Below, piece by piece: positions 46,401-58,676 of a DNA stretch of 64,000 nt. Every line of letters begins with the position of its first letter. The first letter of the stretch is position 1. The position numbers were made by a program, and so were the translations under genes. Origin of the DNA: Cubamyces lactineus (taxonomy: Eukaryota; Basidiomycota; Agaricomycetes; Polyporales; Polyporaceae); the NCBI GenBank assembly GCA_022376465.1, contig JACDTU010000010.1, forward strand, positions 868,001 to 932,000, in the 5' to 3' direction. The notes under the pieces were generated by a model. That model was not told the DNA's origin, did not search any database, and saw only the letters and a program-made list of their open reading frames with translations.

Positions 46401-49160
46401 GAGCCCACGGCACGGGCAGCCTCCTCCACCAGCAAGCTGACGGAGCAGGGAGCTACTGCGAGTGTACAACCAAGTAAGTCAATCATCCTTCTCTGTCGTG
46501 CATTTGGTTCTGACCACGACTCTGACAGCGCCTATGTCAGGTCCACCTTCGACTTTGACCGACCCACCTACTACCCCCACACCGGCGTCTCAAGCGAAGC
46601 CCATTAAGACCCTAGACCTCAGTGCCTTCAAGAACATTCGCAGACCACATCGGGCGTCCCTGGGAAACCAGCTGTCCCCTACGAAACCCGGGAGCTCGTC
46701 CTCGCCCTTACCTTTACCGCGTAACCTCGGACGCGGGCTGAACGTGGCGAAACGGCCTATAGGCTCGCTTTCCAAGACTCTGTCTCCTCCTGTCCGACGT
46801 CAGGCCGGACTCGAATCTGCGAAGCCTTCCGAGGGCCTCGCTTCTGCATCCCCTGCATCCCCTGCATCACCCCCCACACACCCTGTTCCTGCGCAGCCTC
46901 TCTCGCCGCCTGTTTTGGAACAGGCTGCTGCGAGTGTCGCTCCGGAGCCTCACGCGAGTCCTACGCCAGCGCAAGCCCACGTGACGCCAGTACCGCAGCG
47001 CAGTGCTTCGCCAACGCCATATAGCGCCCCAGAACCTCTGCTATCGCAGAGCCAGCCAAGGCCCATGCTGCCGCGACTGCGAGATATCATCAAAGCCTCT
47101 CAGGCGGCGAAGGCAGCGAAGTCGCAGTCGCAATCGCCCACAAGCCCTGGTACGCAGTTCGTGAGTCCTCGGGAGGCAGACAAGCATGGCCAGGCGTTCT
47201 CGGCTATGGCGAGCACATCTTCACGCCCTTCATCGCCGCAGTTGCCTTCACCATCAACTATACCGAGTACGGGTCCTCCTGCTCTGAGCGATGCCGGTTC
47301 GGTGGAAAGCGTTGCGCCGGCACCTGCGCTGGAGGGCTTGCAGACAGAGACGCCGCCACCGCGATCATCGAGCCCTGAGATGATCGAGGAGGTGATGGAA
47401 GAGGAGGAGTGCTTGAGCCTCATCTACCCGGACACTGCTGATAGCACGCCTGACGTCGAGGTGCGTGCCATACCTACCTGTGTAATACTATGACTGAAAT
47501 CGCGTGGCACTCGAAGATGCTGGTGGACCAGGAGCAAGAGTCAGAACAGATAGATGGCGTCCTTAATGGGCGGCGGACACGCAGCCAAGCTGCGTCTGGA
47601 ACGTCGTCGGTGGGGTCTGGACCTCGGCGATCCGCCCGGTTGACGTCAAACCCTGCCTCTGCGTCCGCCTCAGCAAGTTCCTCTGTGGAACCACCAGAGC
47701 GCCCGAGAAGTCGCGCACGACGGTTGCAGCCATACGTCCGCACAACGAGCGACGAGGAGGTCGCCGCGCAGGGAGGTATTGCCCGTCGCACGAACTTCGA
47801 GTTCATGAAGGCGTTCGCCACCGCCGGCTTCGAAGCGGTCTCGTGGAAACATGACCGGAAGCGGCTCGCGGCAGAGTTCGCGCCACTCACGCAGCTTGCG
47901 AAGGACATCCCACATGACCTGCATGACCGCCTGAACTCGCTCAGTCTCTCTGCGCGGCTGGCGGGTGACATGCAGGTCCTGATCTTCGAGGCTGAAATCC
48001 GCGCGAACACGGCGGACGACGAGCCGTACGCGCCCCCGATCCACATCGTGAACGAGGTCGACGATGAGCCTACACCGCCGCTCGAGTTCTACTACTCGAA
48101 CCTGATGTGGCACGGGGAGGGCGTGCCTAAGCCAGATCACGACAACTTAGAGGGGTGCGACTGCATAGGCCCGTGCGACCCGTTGTCGAAGACGTGTTCC
48201 TGCGTCAAGCGGCAGCGGAAGTATTGGGATGGACCTGGGGGAGGCTTCATATACGATAAGAAGGGGAAACTGCGGGCGCACGAGTATCCCATCTTTGAGT
48301 GCAATATGAACTGTGCCTGCTCTGAGGACTGCCCCAACCGGGTGTGTAAAGGCTTGGTATCTGCTGAAGAGCGATCTAAACGATTAACAATGATGGTCCA
48401 GGTTGTACAGCATGGCCGGCAGCACGAGATCGCGATCTGCAAGACGGCGAAGAAAGGCTGGGGTGAGTAGCTTATGTTGTGTGGTATATGCGGCAATGAT
48501 TCACGAACGATGGTTGGTACAGGTGTGTTTGCCGGGCAAAAGAAGATACCTGCTAATAGCTTTATTGGAATCTACGCTGGTGAATACCTCACGGACTCCG
48601 AAGGTGAAACGAGGGGGACGTAAGTACAGTGATGCATCCCAGTTTCTGATCCCCAAATCTCAATCAACTCCCACCAATGCCCCAGAATATACAACAAGTT
48701 TGGAAGGACATATCTCTTTGATTTGGACTTCTGGTTCCTTGGGTCAGACAAGAAAGTGAAATACTGCATAGATGCATATCATGCCGGGAATGTGAGTGCA
48801 TAGCTGCCCCTCTAAGCCCACAAAGGCTGATGTCCCATTTCAGTTCACTCGATATCTGGTAAAGTGCTCTCAGAGACCTTCATGCCTCACCTTTTTTCTG
48901 ACATTGCTCCACAGAACCACAGCTGTGATCCAAACTGTGTCATCAATGCTTGCTATATCAACGAGGCCAACATGGACAAGCCCCTCCTCACTATATTCAC
49001 CTGCAGGGAAGTGGAGGCCTACGAGGAGCTATGCTTCTCCTACTTTGGGCAGCCGGACGATGAAGACAGTGAAGATCATCTTCTGAAGAAGCCCGACGAC
49101 GCCGTCTACGTCACTTGTCAGTGTGGAGCCCCCAATTGCAGGGGCACCATGTGGAGGTAG
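43402..49160 (+). CDS. Large Clr4/KMT1-type histone H3K9 methyltransferase
   Basis: The C-terminal third is unmistakable. A cysteine-rich pre-SET (GCDCIGPCDPLSKTCSC, ECNMNCACSEDCPNR) leads to a SET domain (KKGWGVFAGQKKIPANSFIG, GNFTRYLNHSCDPNC, AYEELCFSYFG). A post-SET (YVTCQCGAPNCRGTMWR) ends the protein. This set defines Suv39/Clr4 enzymes that establish heterochromatin. Upstream, in-phase splicing adds more than 1,000 residues of Ser/Pro/Ala-rich disordered sequence with a basic NLS (RPKKRKRRIV) and three SUMO-interaction-like motifs: EIIEILDSDDE, NGIIILDDDDD and EVIDLTFDDSDSE. I see no chromodomain. The start at 43402 and the 47460/47515 junction, which links the two halves, are predictions; two separate genes remain possible. 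Confidence 0.8.
43673..43696 (+). repeat. Hexanucleotide microsatellite in coding sequence
   Basis: Three GAATAC units plus a GAATAT unit encode alternating Asn-Thr residues in the disordered N-terminus of the H3K9 methyltransferase. Confidence 0.7.
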
Positions 49161-49427
49161 CACGTTCAAGCTGACCACTACCTTTGCATATGCTCTCATC
49201 CATCTATTTTCGTGTACATGCTATCATTATGTTATGGTTGTCAGTTATACGGGACCATGTAGATACATCCAACGTCATTGTACAGTAGACAGCAATAGCA
49301 GTGTGTCACATTGTATAGGTAACATAGGTATCCAGCCAAGATGATGTAGAGATGTGCAAGATAGCAAGAAAGCAGAGCAAGTTACAACTCAAAGAAGCCA
49401 AGTGGCCAAGTGGAACCTCGGACATGA

Positions 49428-51830
49428 TCAGCTCTGCTGATCTTGTGCATCGTCAGGTTCCTGCTGAGGTGTTTGAGAGAATGTCCCGTCAGGCTCCGTT
49501 GGCCGGCCAGACCATGGTCGTCCGCCGTTTTCCTGGAGTTCCCACTGCCGAAGAGCGTCCTCGTCCCAGACCTTGTCCCGCTTGTCGCCTTCCTTGCGCA
49601 GGAACTCCCCGCCGCGGAACTGTATAGGAAGATAGTCGTTGGTGACCGGGTGTCTACAAGCGCATCAGTCCTGCAGGACAACGTTCCGAGGTGCTGAACC
49701 GGCTACTTACGCGTATTCGGGGTTGTACTTGTAATCTTGCGCGTATCCGAGGTCCTTCATAAGGCCCGTTGGCGCATTTCGCACCATGAGCGGGACGGGA
49801 ATCGTCGGGTCGAGTTTCGCCGCCTCTTCTGCACGGTTGTAACCCTCGTACGAGCGTGTGGACTTGGGGGCTTCAGCGAGGTAGCTGATGAGGTGGGCGA
49901 GGTTGATTCGACATTCCGGCATCCCGATGACCTGACAAGCTTGGTAGGTCGCCATTGCCTAATTGAATAAAAATGTCAGTGCATTTATGAGGGCGGAGTA
50001 AAGGACCTTTACCAGAGGGAGGGCATGGTTGTCCGCAAGACCAATGTCCTCGCTTGCGCATACGACCATGCGACGGGCAATATACAACGGGTCCTCTCCA
50101 GCACTAAGCATACGGGCGAGCCAATAGAGCGCCGCGCTGCCCTGGCTACCACGCACGCTCTTGTGTAGCGCGGAGATCATGTCGTACCGCGCGTCGCCGC
50201 TGCGGTCGTATGCGGTCGATACCGAACGGCGGAGTGAGCTGAGGAGGGTGCCCTCGTCTGACGTACGCGCTGCAGAGAGCACGAGCTCTAGGAGGGAAAG
50301 CGCGGTTCGTGCATCTCCGGTAGAGAGCGAGACAATCGTAGAGAGGACTTTAGGCGTGAGTTGGGGATAGGCGGGGAACAGAAGGGCGGCTTGGGTCGAA
50401 GAAGAGGGTGTGCCGGATGGGCCAGGCTCGGAGCCAACGGACGATTGGGATAGCTGAGAAGGTTGCGGGAGTGGTTCCTCGATGTCTGGTTGTGAGCTAG
50501 CGACATCGCTGCTACCCACATCCTCGTCGACAACGTGCACTTCATGCGTATTTGGATGTGATACGGTCTCATGTGACGAGTCTGTCTGGGAGACACGTTG
50601 GACCGCCTGCGTGATGATCTTCCGGATATCGTCATCTGTGAGTCGTTCTAGTACGAAGACGCTTCATGAGAGGATGGGTGCGCGAAGTCGAGTAAAGGTA
50701 GGCAGGCGACATACCGACATCTGCTCAGCAGAGCGCTGGTCAGACGAAACGAAGGATTCTCAGTAGTGGCTCCTATAAGCTTAGCGAAGTGATTAGGTCA
50801 TAGGTCGCAGAGTACGTGATGATTATCTCCTTACCTGTAAGTGACCTTGCTCGATGAAGGGCAGAAAGATATCCTTAAACGATGTGTCAATAAACGACGT
50901 CGGTTTCTCACTAGGTAGTGTACAAATTACCTGCTGCGCCTTATTGAATCGATGGACCTCGTCCAGGAACAGTATGGTTCGTCTATAGCATATGAGTACA
51001 CGCTGCTACCGTGACGTCCTGTGAGGAGTGACTCACCTCCCGGTGAGTGCAAGCAGGTTCTTAGCCTCGTCGACAACAGCTCGGACATCAGCAATGCCCG
51101 AATCGGTCGCGCTCAGTTCCTTGAAGACAGCATTGGTACGCTTCGCAAGTAATCGCGCCAAGGTTGTCTTGCCACAGCTGAGTTGATAGAAGGTCAGCTT
51201 GCCAAGCCTGGCCCGTATGGCGTAGTACGTACCCGGGAGGGCCCCAGAAGATGATGCTTCCGGTTGCGCCTCGATCGAGTTGACTCATGAGCAGAGAGCC
51301 CGGCCCCGTTAGGTGCGGCTGTCCAACAAATTCTTCGAGTGTGTGTGGACGTAAACGCTCCGCTAGAGGAGCCGCAGATTGTAGCCGCGAAGTCGTTGTA
51401 ATCCGTTGACGCTTGAGCGGAGTGACCTCTGTGGCAGACAAGTCTTCTGCTTCACTTCGCTTACGTGTGTGCCCATATCTCGAGGAGGGAGTCTGTGAAA
51501 GGGACGGGGATGATTGCGATGCCCTTGTCGATGGTGTGAATAGTGAGGTCAACGATGCCTGTGACATTTTGCCCTTCTGGGTTGAAGGCGCGGGCGTATC
51601 ATCCGAGCAGTTGTGGTCCAAGTGTCGGTTGATGTCTCTTTCTAATACGCTCTTCGAGCACACTGGGCTAGTTCAACACACAGTAAATCAACGCGTATCA
51701 TATAGCATATGCATGTGTAGAGACATACCAGGTCACTACATAATGAGCAGGTCGAACGCGTCTGAACGTTTAGCGCGAGTCTTCCGAGTCGTGAATGTCG
51801 CGTACCTTTCTGTCCTCTATCCGAGCTCAT
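49428..51830 (-). CDS. MGS1: Mgs1/WRNIP1 AAA+ ATPase (replication-fork maintenance)
   Basis: Near the N-terminus is a UBZ-type zinc finger ([20 protein letters not shown] then NC). Then come [20 protein letters not shown], Walker A split by an intron ([16 protein letters not shown]), Walker B ([16 protein letters not shown]), sensor 1 ([13 protein letters not shown]), and the RarA C-terminal domain ([40 protein letters not shown]). The protein ends at TGA 49428-49430. Mgs1/WRNIP1 acts at stalled forks, binding ubiquitinated PCNA through UBZ. An insert of about 80 residues rich in Ser/Pro/Glu (about 50380-50590) lies in the AAA lid region. The first exon is unresolved: ATG at 51830 gives a phase that does not match the UBZ exon. 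The gene is convergent with the H3K9 methyltransferase. Confidence 0.92.
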
Positions 51831-52557
51831 CCCGTCAGTGTATGCAGCTGGTGCAACAAAGCGTTGTGACAGAGGTTGGCAAATCTGGTCCCTGGACAGT
51901 AAACAGATTGCGGCCGACTCTCAGAAGGGCAAGAAAGCGCGACTTGCGCCAACGCGAAGCGACGCGTTCTGTCACGTGAACATACGTAACTATATGGGCG
52001 CTTGTAGGAGGCTGAGATCCATAATCATGATGTCTTCGAAAGCGCATTATTCCTTGAGGCATGGCGAGGCGTGATCATGCAATACATCGTGTATGTACAT
52101 TTCCAGCCAGCTATTGTGATGCGCAACAACGTGATAACGACACGCGTCCGCGGCGATGAGCTTCGCGGAATCGGAGGATCGTCATGCGGGGCACGGAATG
52201 AATACTCGGGGGCTCCGCGGACTGAACATCGGAGGGCTAACGGACAACCGTGTGGCTTAATCGCGCGGTGTGCAGTATGGATACGAGAGCGACTGAGAGC
52301 GTAGATGCGGTTATTATGGTCACGGGAGAGGAGATATGGTGTAGATTGGCTGGAGGCGGGCGAACGCGTGCATCGATTGAGGCGCCCGTGGTCGTTCGCG
52401 ATGTGCTCTGCGCTCGTCCCGGGCTCCGACGCCCTTCTCTTTACATACTCTCCTCCCAGCCCTCCTCCCCGTTTGGCCCTTCCAGCCCTTCTTCTCTCTC
52501 ACCACCACCACCTATCTCCCCGACAACAACGCCAGGCGCGTCCACCCCGCCCAGAGA
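51831..52557 (+). promoter_or_regulatory. Divergent promoter region MGS1/pyroglutamyl peptidase
   Basis: About 0.7 kb between divergent genes. The plus-strand side ends in a long pyrimidine-rich stretch (about 52430-52540) directly before the peptidase ATG. No other gene recognised; the missing first exon of MGS1 may lie here. Confidence 0.45.
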
Positions 52558-53663
52558 ATGCCGCCCATCGTGCAAGCCACCGATGGCATTGACCCGAACG
52601 CTCTCCGCGTCCTCATAACCGGCTTCGGCGTAAGTGCCGTCCTCCACCGTTACAAGAAAGCGAGAGCTCACAACGTATCGCAACCACAGCCATTTGGTAA
52701 ATACAAGGAGAATCCGTCATGGCTCGCTGTGAAACCTCTCCACAACACTATCCTATACACCGACCCGCCGAAAGACCTGCTCACTCCCAGTGATCAGGCT
52801 GCCATGATCACCGACGAGATGGAAGAGTTCCTGCGTCGACCGCAGCAGATTCATATCACTGTGCTCGAGGTGCCCGTCTCGTATCAGGCCGTCCTTAGTA
52901 CCGTCCCCGGCCTCCATGCCCGCCCACCTATTCTCCCTCCTTCCAATGACCCGTCTATGCCGATTCCCCCTCCCCCCGCCAACGGATATGACTTCATCTT
53001 CCACGTCGGCGTGGCCGGACGCGGTCCCCTCCGTATCGAGCGTATCGGACATAAGAACGGATACAGGATGAAGGACGGCGACGGGGAGTATGCGCCTATC
53101 GTCCACCTCCCCAAAGATCCCATACGCGACAACCCGGACGCGGAGCTCGAGCGGATGGAACGCATGCTCGTGGGTGCGTCCCTCCCGGGGCCGAGCGGAC
53201 CTGAAGGCCCGGGCCCTGCAGAAGTCATGGAGATACCGGCCGTGCCCAACCGGGGGTTCGGGAAAGGCTACGAGAACTTCCCGGACGAGCTCTCAACAGA
53301 GATCGACGTGCCTAAGCTGATTGTGCACCTGAAGGAGAACGGCATCGACGTGAGTGCATTTCCCAGAATGTAGAAGAAGCGGCGCGTATCGCTAAACACC
53401 GAGCACCCTATATGCAGCAGGTATACTCCTCCATGGATGCCGGTCACTACCTTTGCGACTACATGTTCTACTGCTCGTTGGCGGAATCACGACGGAACGT
53501 CACCCCGCAAGAGAAGTTCAAGGAGAGGAGCACACCTCCGAAGACCACGCCTGTGCTGTTTATGCACTGTCCTCCCGTCGACCAGCCGCTCAGCACGGAA
53601 CAGGTCACGGATGCCATTCAAAGGATCGTCCTCTGGGTCTGCGGTCGTCAGCATCAACCGTGA
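52558..53663 (+). CDS. Pyroglutamyl peptidase I (cysteine peptidase family C15)
   Basis: Three exons (52558-52629, 52690-53349, 53418-53663) give 325 residues. The N-terminal LRVLITGFGPFG is the family hallmark. The Glu/Cys/His catalytic residues are visible: the glutamate in VAGRGPLRIERIG, the cysteine in DAGHYLCDYMFYCSL, and the histidine in PVLFMHCPPV. The enzyme removes N-terminal pyroglutamate from peptides in the cytosol. It is longer than bacterial Pcp (about 215 residues) because of inserts in the middle of the chain, including a Pro/Gly-rich stretch (PGPSGPEGPGPAEVMEIPAV). Confidence 0.92.
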
Positions 53664-54331
53664 ACGTTCTGGTTGTAACAGGGTTTTCTCATTATGACTT
53701 CCTTTCCCTGGTCTACTCACCTTAAACGATCGATGCTCCTGTGGCCCGTCGAATCTCTCCAATAGCCCTCTAGTCCGATTTCCCTATGCTCACCTCGTCC
53801 TCGTTCTCGCTGTCGCATTGTGTTATACCACGTATCCCCATTGGACCGCAGCTGTACATAAGTTAAATGTATGACATACCATTAATCACCGTGTCCCGCG
53901 TGCCCCGCGCTCCCATCTTCGCAATGTCCGGGCCCGCCAGCCAGTCAGACGGCGCGGGTCACCTCAGCCGCCCAAGCCACTCCCACCCTCACACATACGC
54001 TCCTCCCACCATTGGCCGCTCCCTCGACCGATGCCTCGACGCGACAGATCGCGAACACTGGTGTAGCAGTCAGTCTGGAATTCAGCTCGACGCTGAATCA
54101 TCCGCACCGCCTGCGCGCGAATTCCCCCGCGACCGATTCGCTGCACCCGCGCGTCCTCGCGCACGGTGCGACAGCGGCGTCACGTGCGCGGCTTGTACTT
54201 ATACCACTATGGCGCAAGCAGCAGCTCACCAGCCCCCGGCCGCCCTGCACAGTGCAAATCACCTAGGCACCTCTCCGCACAACGCCCTGCGCCGCACGAG
54301 CTAACTCTTGATTGCGAAAAATACACTTGAG
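53664..54331 (+). other. Intergenic region upstream of APS kinase
   Basis: About 0.67 kb holding the 3' flank of the peptidase and the APS kinase promoter. No gene or clear regulatory motif recognised. Confidence 0.45.
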
Positions 54332-55266
54332 ATGGCGACGAACATCACCTTCCACCCTGGTGAGTGCGATTCAGAGTGTGTCCCTGGTGGGCGCGATGGT
54401 GGCTGATATTCGAGGGCGCGCGTATAGGATCTGTGAGCGCGGAGGAGCGTTCGCAGTTGCTCAACCAGAAGGGCATCACGATTTGGTTCACCGGTCTGAG
54501 CGCGAGCGGCAAGGTGCGTTGCATGTTGCGTTCCCTGCTTCTCGCCGATAGCGGGCTGATTGTGGGTATGCGCAACGCGTGCAGTCGACGATCGCGTGCG
54601 CGCTCGAGCAGCACCTCCTGCACTTGCACAAGTTCACATACCGCTTGGACGGGGATAACATCCGGTTTGGGTTGAACAAGGATCTTGGCTTCGACGAGAA
54701 GTCGCGGAATGAGAACATCCGTCGTATCGGCGAGGTGCGTACTTGACTTTCCTCTCTACGGAGCGTAATACTCATGTTTTTACTCATGGCTACTCGCACA
54801 CATCCACATATCAAATACAAACACGTACATGTGCATGTCAACTTCAATCCCGATCGTTCCTTTACAGGTCTCGAAGCTCTTCGCGGACGCGTCCTGCGTA
54901 ACCCTCACCGCGTTCATCTCGCCATACCGCGCCGACCGCGCCGTCGCGCGTGAGCTGCACGAAAAGGCCGGGCTCGCGTTCATCGAGGTCTTCGTCGACG
55001 CGCCCCTCCACGTCGTCGAGCAGCGCGATCCCAAGGGCCTCTACAAGAAGGCCCGGGCTGGCGAGATCAAGGGTCAGTAAGACCATGAGATAGATTGAGA
55101 TACGCAAGGCTGACGTACTCATGCTCACTGCGCAGACTTCACTGGGATCTCTGCGCCGTACGAGGCCCCCGAAAACCCGGAGGTGCATATCAAGACGGAC
55201 GAGTGCGACGTGACGGAGGCTGTCTCACGCATCACCGAGTACCTCTCCCAGAAGGGCTTCATCTAA
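54332..55266 (+). CDS. MET14: Adenylylsulfate (APS) kinase
   Basis: Five exons (54332-54359, 54428-54513, 54585-54734, 54868-55072, 55136-55266) splice to 199 residues, the usual length. Motifs in order are [15 protein letters not shown] (P-loop), [18 protein letters not shown] (APS binding), [15 protein letters not shown], the lid [37 protein letters not shown], and [18 protein letters not shown]. The enzyme phosphorylates APS to PAPS in sulfate assimilation, feeding cysteine and methionine synthesis; it is cytosolic. Every junction preserves the frame. A cysteine synthase gene lies 30 kb away in the same window. Confidence 0.96.
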
Positions 55267-55635
55267 CTTATTCGTTCGCACATCGGCGTTGGCATCGGCT
55301 TGCTTTGGATCTAGATCCCCGTGGTGTGTAGGTTACGGATAGGTAGATGTCCCATAATTGTTGTATAGATCTCAATGGCATAGCACTAGTTACACTATAC
55401 GACACGCTGTGTGTACGTGCACCTGTTCGACGTAGTGTTAGCAGTGGAATTCGAACTTGGCAGCACGCAAGTGGAAATCTTCGTTCAGCTTACAGAGCAA
55501 AGGATTGACTATGTTATACATGCATTACGTGTCTAGAGCACGGGACCGACGATACACTGCACAGGACGGAATCGTTCTGAGGAATCAATCACAGAAAGGA
55601 GAACCCGAAGCATGAAATCAAGGCAACTTCAAACC
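55267..55635 (+). other. Convergent intergenic spacer
   Basis: 3' flanks of APS kinase and of the Ste20-type kinase. Nothing else seen. Confidence 0.5.
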
Positions 55636-58600
55636 CTACTCCAGGGTGACCGGCACCGCACCCCCAAACGAACCAGGCGTAGCCGTACTCTCACTAGTTG
55701 TCCGACCATCCCGCTCCCCAAACGACTCGTCCACCAGGACGCCTGCCTGCGCGCGCGACCCCGCCGCACTGCGGTCGTACACAACCACGTCCTCCTGCTC
55801 TTCCTCGATCGTGTCCTGGCTCGGGCGCTCGAGCATCTGCGTCAGGCCCGCCTCGACGACGGCCATCCACTGCTGGAGCTCGTCCACGGTGCGCGCAAGC
55901 TCCGTGTGTGTCGCCTCGTGCGAGTGCATGAGCGGCGCGAGGTCGAGCGGGCGGAGGGGCGGCCCAGAGAGCACGTCGGCGGAGAGCGAGGGGAGGGAGT
56001 TCGTGCCCCCGAGGGAGAGCGAGCGCCCGTGGGAGGTGAAGGAGGAGGCCATGTCGGAACCGAGTCGCAGGTCGGTGGAGGATTGGTTGGCGTAGGAGGA
56101 GAGCGAGTTGAGCGAGGTGGTTGAGGAGGATGCGGTAGAGCTCGGCTGAGGAAGGTTAACGGAGGATTTCGTGGGTCGATGGGGCGGTATAGGGAAAGGA
56201 GAGGGAGACGGCGGTAGCAGATCGGACATGCCAAGCTTGTGTTCTGAGCTGAGCGTCGGAATCTAGGATCGGCATAGATCAGGAATCAACCGATAAGAAA
56301 CAGAAAGTACCTATGAATCGTACCTTCAGCACATCTCGAAGGCCGGGCAGTTGTACAGACGACTGGCTGAACGACGATTCTGCCGGGCTGCCACTGCGTT
56401 CCTTGGCAAACGGTCGGATAGGCATGTCAAGGATGCCTGCAGAACCGAGCCGGTTGAGACTAGGCCGCCGTGACGGCAACTTGACCGATGCAATCACGGA
56501 GTTCTGTGCTGCTGCGAATGAGTGTGGTGGCTCAACAGCGGTTGCCGACCGCGCACGCATGATAGGCGGAGGTGTTGGAAGGGAACCGCCTGGGGAAGCC
56601 AGCCTCTTGGGCAAAATCGATGCATCGAGAGACTGCGAAGTCTGGTGTATGCTGGAAGTGGTGGAAATGGTTGAAATCGTCGAGATGCTCGAATGTGTCG
56701 GCGATCTGCGGTCGTGACCATGCGGGAGTCGGAAGGTAGGTAGCGGTGACGAGGCAGAGTCATCTCGTGCACTGGCGGCGAGCGGCGAGACAGGAGGAAA
56801 ACGGAAGTCTGGTGTAGCCAGAGTGCGACCTCTAGGCGGGCCGGAAGTGGCGGGTGATGAGACTCCGCCCGTACTGCTTTGCGATCGTTTCCGGCCAAGA
56901 GGCGGTTTGCTTGACGTTGAGCGTTCGGGAGATGAGGTAGAGAGGACTATGGGAGGTTGGCTATCAACAGTGGCATCCGTAGGAGAGACTGCAGGAATCT
57001 CGATGTTCGGGACTCCTCGATTTGATCTCACTTCTCGGTAGGTCGGAACAGGCTTCAGTATCGGCGTGCCAACCTGCCCATCCGTTTCCGTTTTGAGAGG
57101 AGTAGGGGCAGCTGCTCGCGGTATACCTGGGCCCAAGGGAGGTAGCCGCTCCCGCTTACGTTCGAGAGGGGATGCTGGTGGTTCGGAGTCGTCTTGGTCA
57201 AAGTTCGCAACCTTCGAGCGTGGTGTCGACGACCGGGGAGGGAATATGAACGCCGACTGCTTTGCAGTTCTAGGATCCTCGTTTGTGGGCTCGGGAGTGA
57301 GGCCTCTAGAGGGGCTACGACCGCGAATGGGAGGTGGGGCGACATTTAGCGAAGGGTTAGCCATAAGTTCCTCCGATGGCATCTCGAATGCAGGCATGCG
57401 GAAAGTATCCGACGGAAGGTCTCCATAATCGAATAGGTTGCGCAGGGTGGCAGGGACGTTAGTTGGAGGCGGGCGAACGGTCGACTGACCACCCGCTCCT
57501 TCGTCCTCTAACAAGTTGAGCAGCGCATTATCGGGTTCGAAGCTCCCCAGATCAGAGGTGGACCGCCCATGGACAGTGTCGAATTCCCAAGGATTATCTT
57601 CTTCGAACTCCGTGCCCAACTGTTCTCTGTTCATCGCATGAGCTTTCAACTTTCCAAATCCATGCGGTGCAGGATACCGGATTATACGCACTCTCGCTCT
57701 CGCTCTTCCTCCTCTTCCCAAGGGAGGGGTGCAGCCACACTGGCGCGCGAGCCTCCGCCTTTGATCCACGCATCATAGCGAAGGATGAGGTCCTTCAGGA
57801 TTGTCACAGGGACCTTTCGCACGGATAGTATCCATTTAGTCTTCGACAATTCGTCTGCGGATAAACGCTGTGGACGGTGTCAGTGTAATTTCTGCGCCTA
57901 CGGCACGAACCACGTACATCGCTGGGCAACTCCCGCAAACAAGCGGCCACGAACTCTCGGAGTTCTTTGCTTCCTTCGCCTTCTGCTAGCCGTGGTGGCT
58001 TCATTCTCGGAATGAGTTGTATGAGCTTATGCTGGTCGACTATGTGCGAGTTCGGGGCGCTGCCTTTGATCATTTCGTAGATCATGATACCCAAGCTCCA
58101 AATGTCCGCCTTCGTGTCGTACGCCGATGCATGCGCGACCTCCGGCGCCATCCAGTGAGGAGTTCCGACCAAAGTATTGCGTTTGCTTGACGCGGTGACG
58201 AGAAGCGCAGAGACACCAAAGTCACATATCATGACTTTGCCCGCGGAGGTGATGAGTATGTTCGCAGCCTTGATATCTCGATGGATGATAGAAGACTTGT
58301 GGAGGTAGCTGAGACCGTTCAGGACCTCGCGAGTAATCACCGAAACGTATTTCTCCTCCACGACGCCGTCTTTACAAGCCTTCATGAGAGTGCGCACGCT
58401 GCCTCCCTGGGCATACTCCATGACGATCCAAACGCGCGGTCCGTCCATGTAGCACCCAAAATACTTGGTCACGTTCGGGGCGTCTCGAAGCTGCGTAAGG
58501 AGGGCAACCTCGCGCTGTATGTCCCCGACGTCGTCATCCTCGGTGTCGAGATTGATGATCTTGAGTGCAACAACTTCCCCCGTTCGCAGGTCCCTCCCCT

Positions 58601-58676
58601 TGTGCACGGAACCATATGCGCCCTTGCCTATTGTTTCAAGACGTTGGTAGAGTTGGTGTACAGAGACTGGAGGCAT
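55636..58676 (-). CDS. Ste20/germinal-centre-kinase-family protein kinase
   Basis: The ATG at 58676 begins MPPVSVHQLYQRLETIG. The kinase domain is complete: glycine loop GKGAYGSVHKG, VALKIINLD with the ATP lysine, catalytic HRDIKAANIL, DFGVSAL, and activation segment GTPHWMAPEV, the GT-x-WMAPEV signature of Ste20/GCK kinases. After the kinase comes RLSADELSKTKWI and an EEDNPWEFDTVHG motif seen in fungal Nak1/Kic1/Sps1-type kinases. A long Ser/Pro-rich region and a terminal helical segment (TELARTVDELQQWMAVVEAG) follow. Such kinases act in polarity and cell-separation (RAM/SIN-like) signalling; the exact orthologue is inferred. The stop is at 55636-55638. It is divergent from eIF2Bgamma. Confidence 0.92.

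Noticed and set aside
46840..46870. Short direct repeat (9-base units) as a possible CRISPR-like or satellite array
   Set aside because: It is a three-unit codon repeat giving Ala-Ser-Pro in disordered coding sequence, without spacers.
55435..55465. TTCGAA-containing tRNA B-box-like string on the minus strand
   Set aside because: The flanking bases do not form a T-arm stem and no A box or acceptor stem is present; no tRNA was found in the window.
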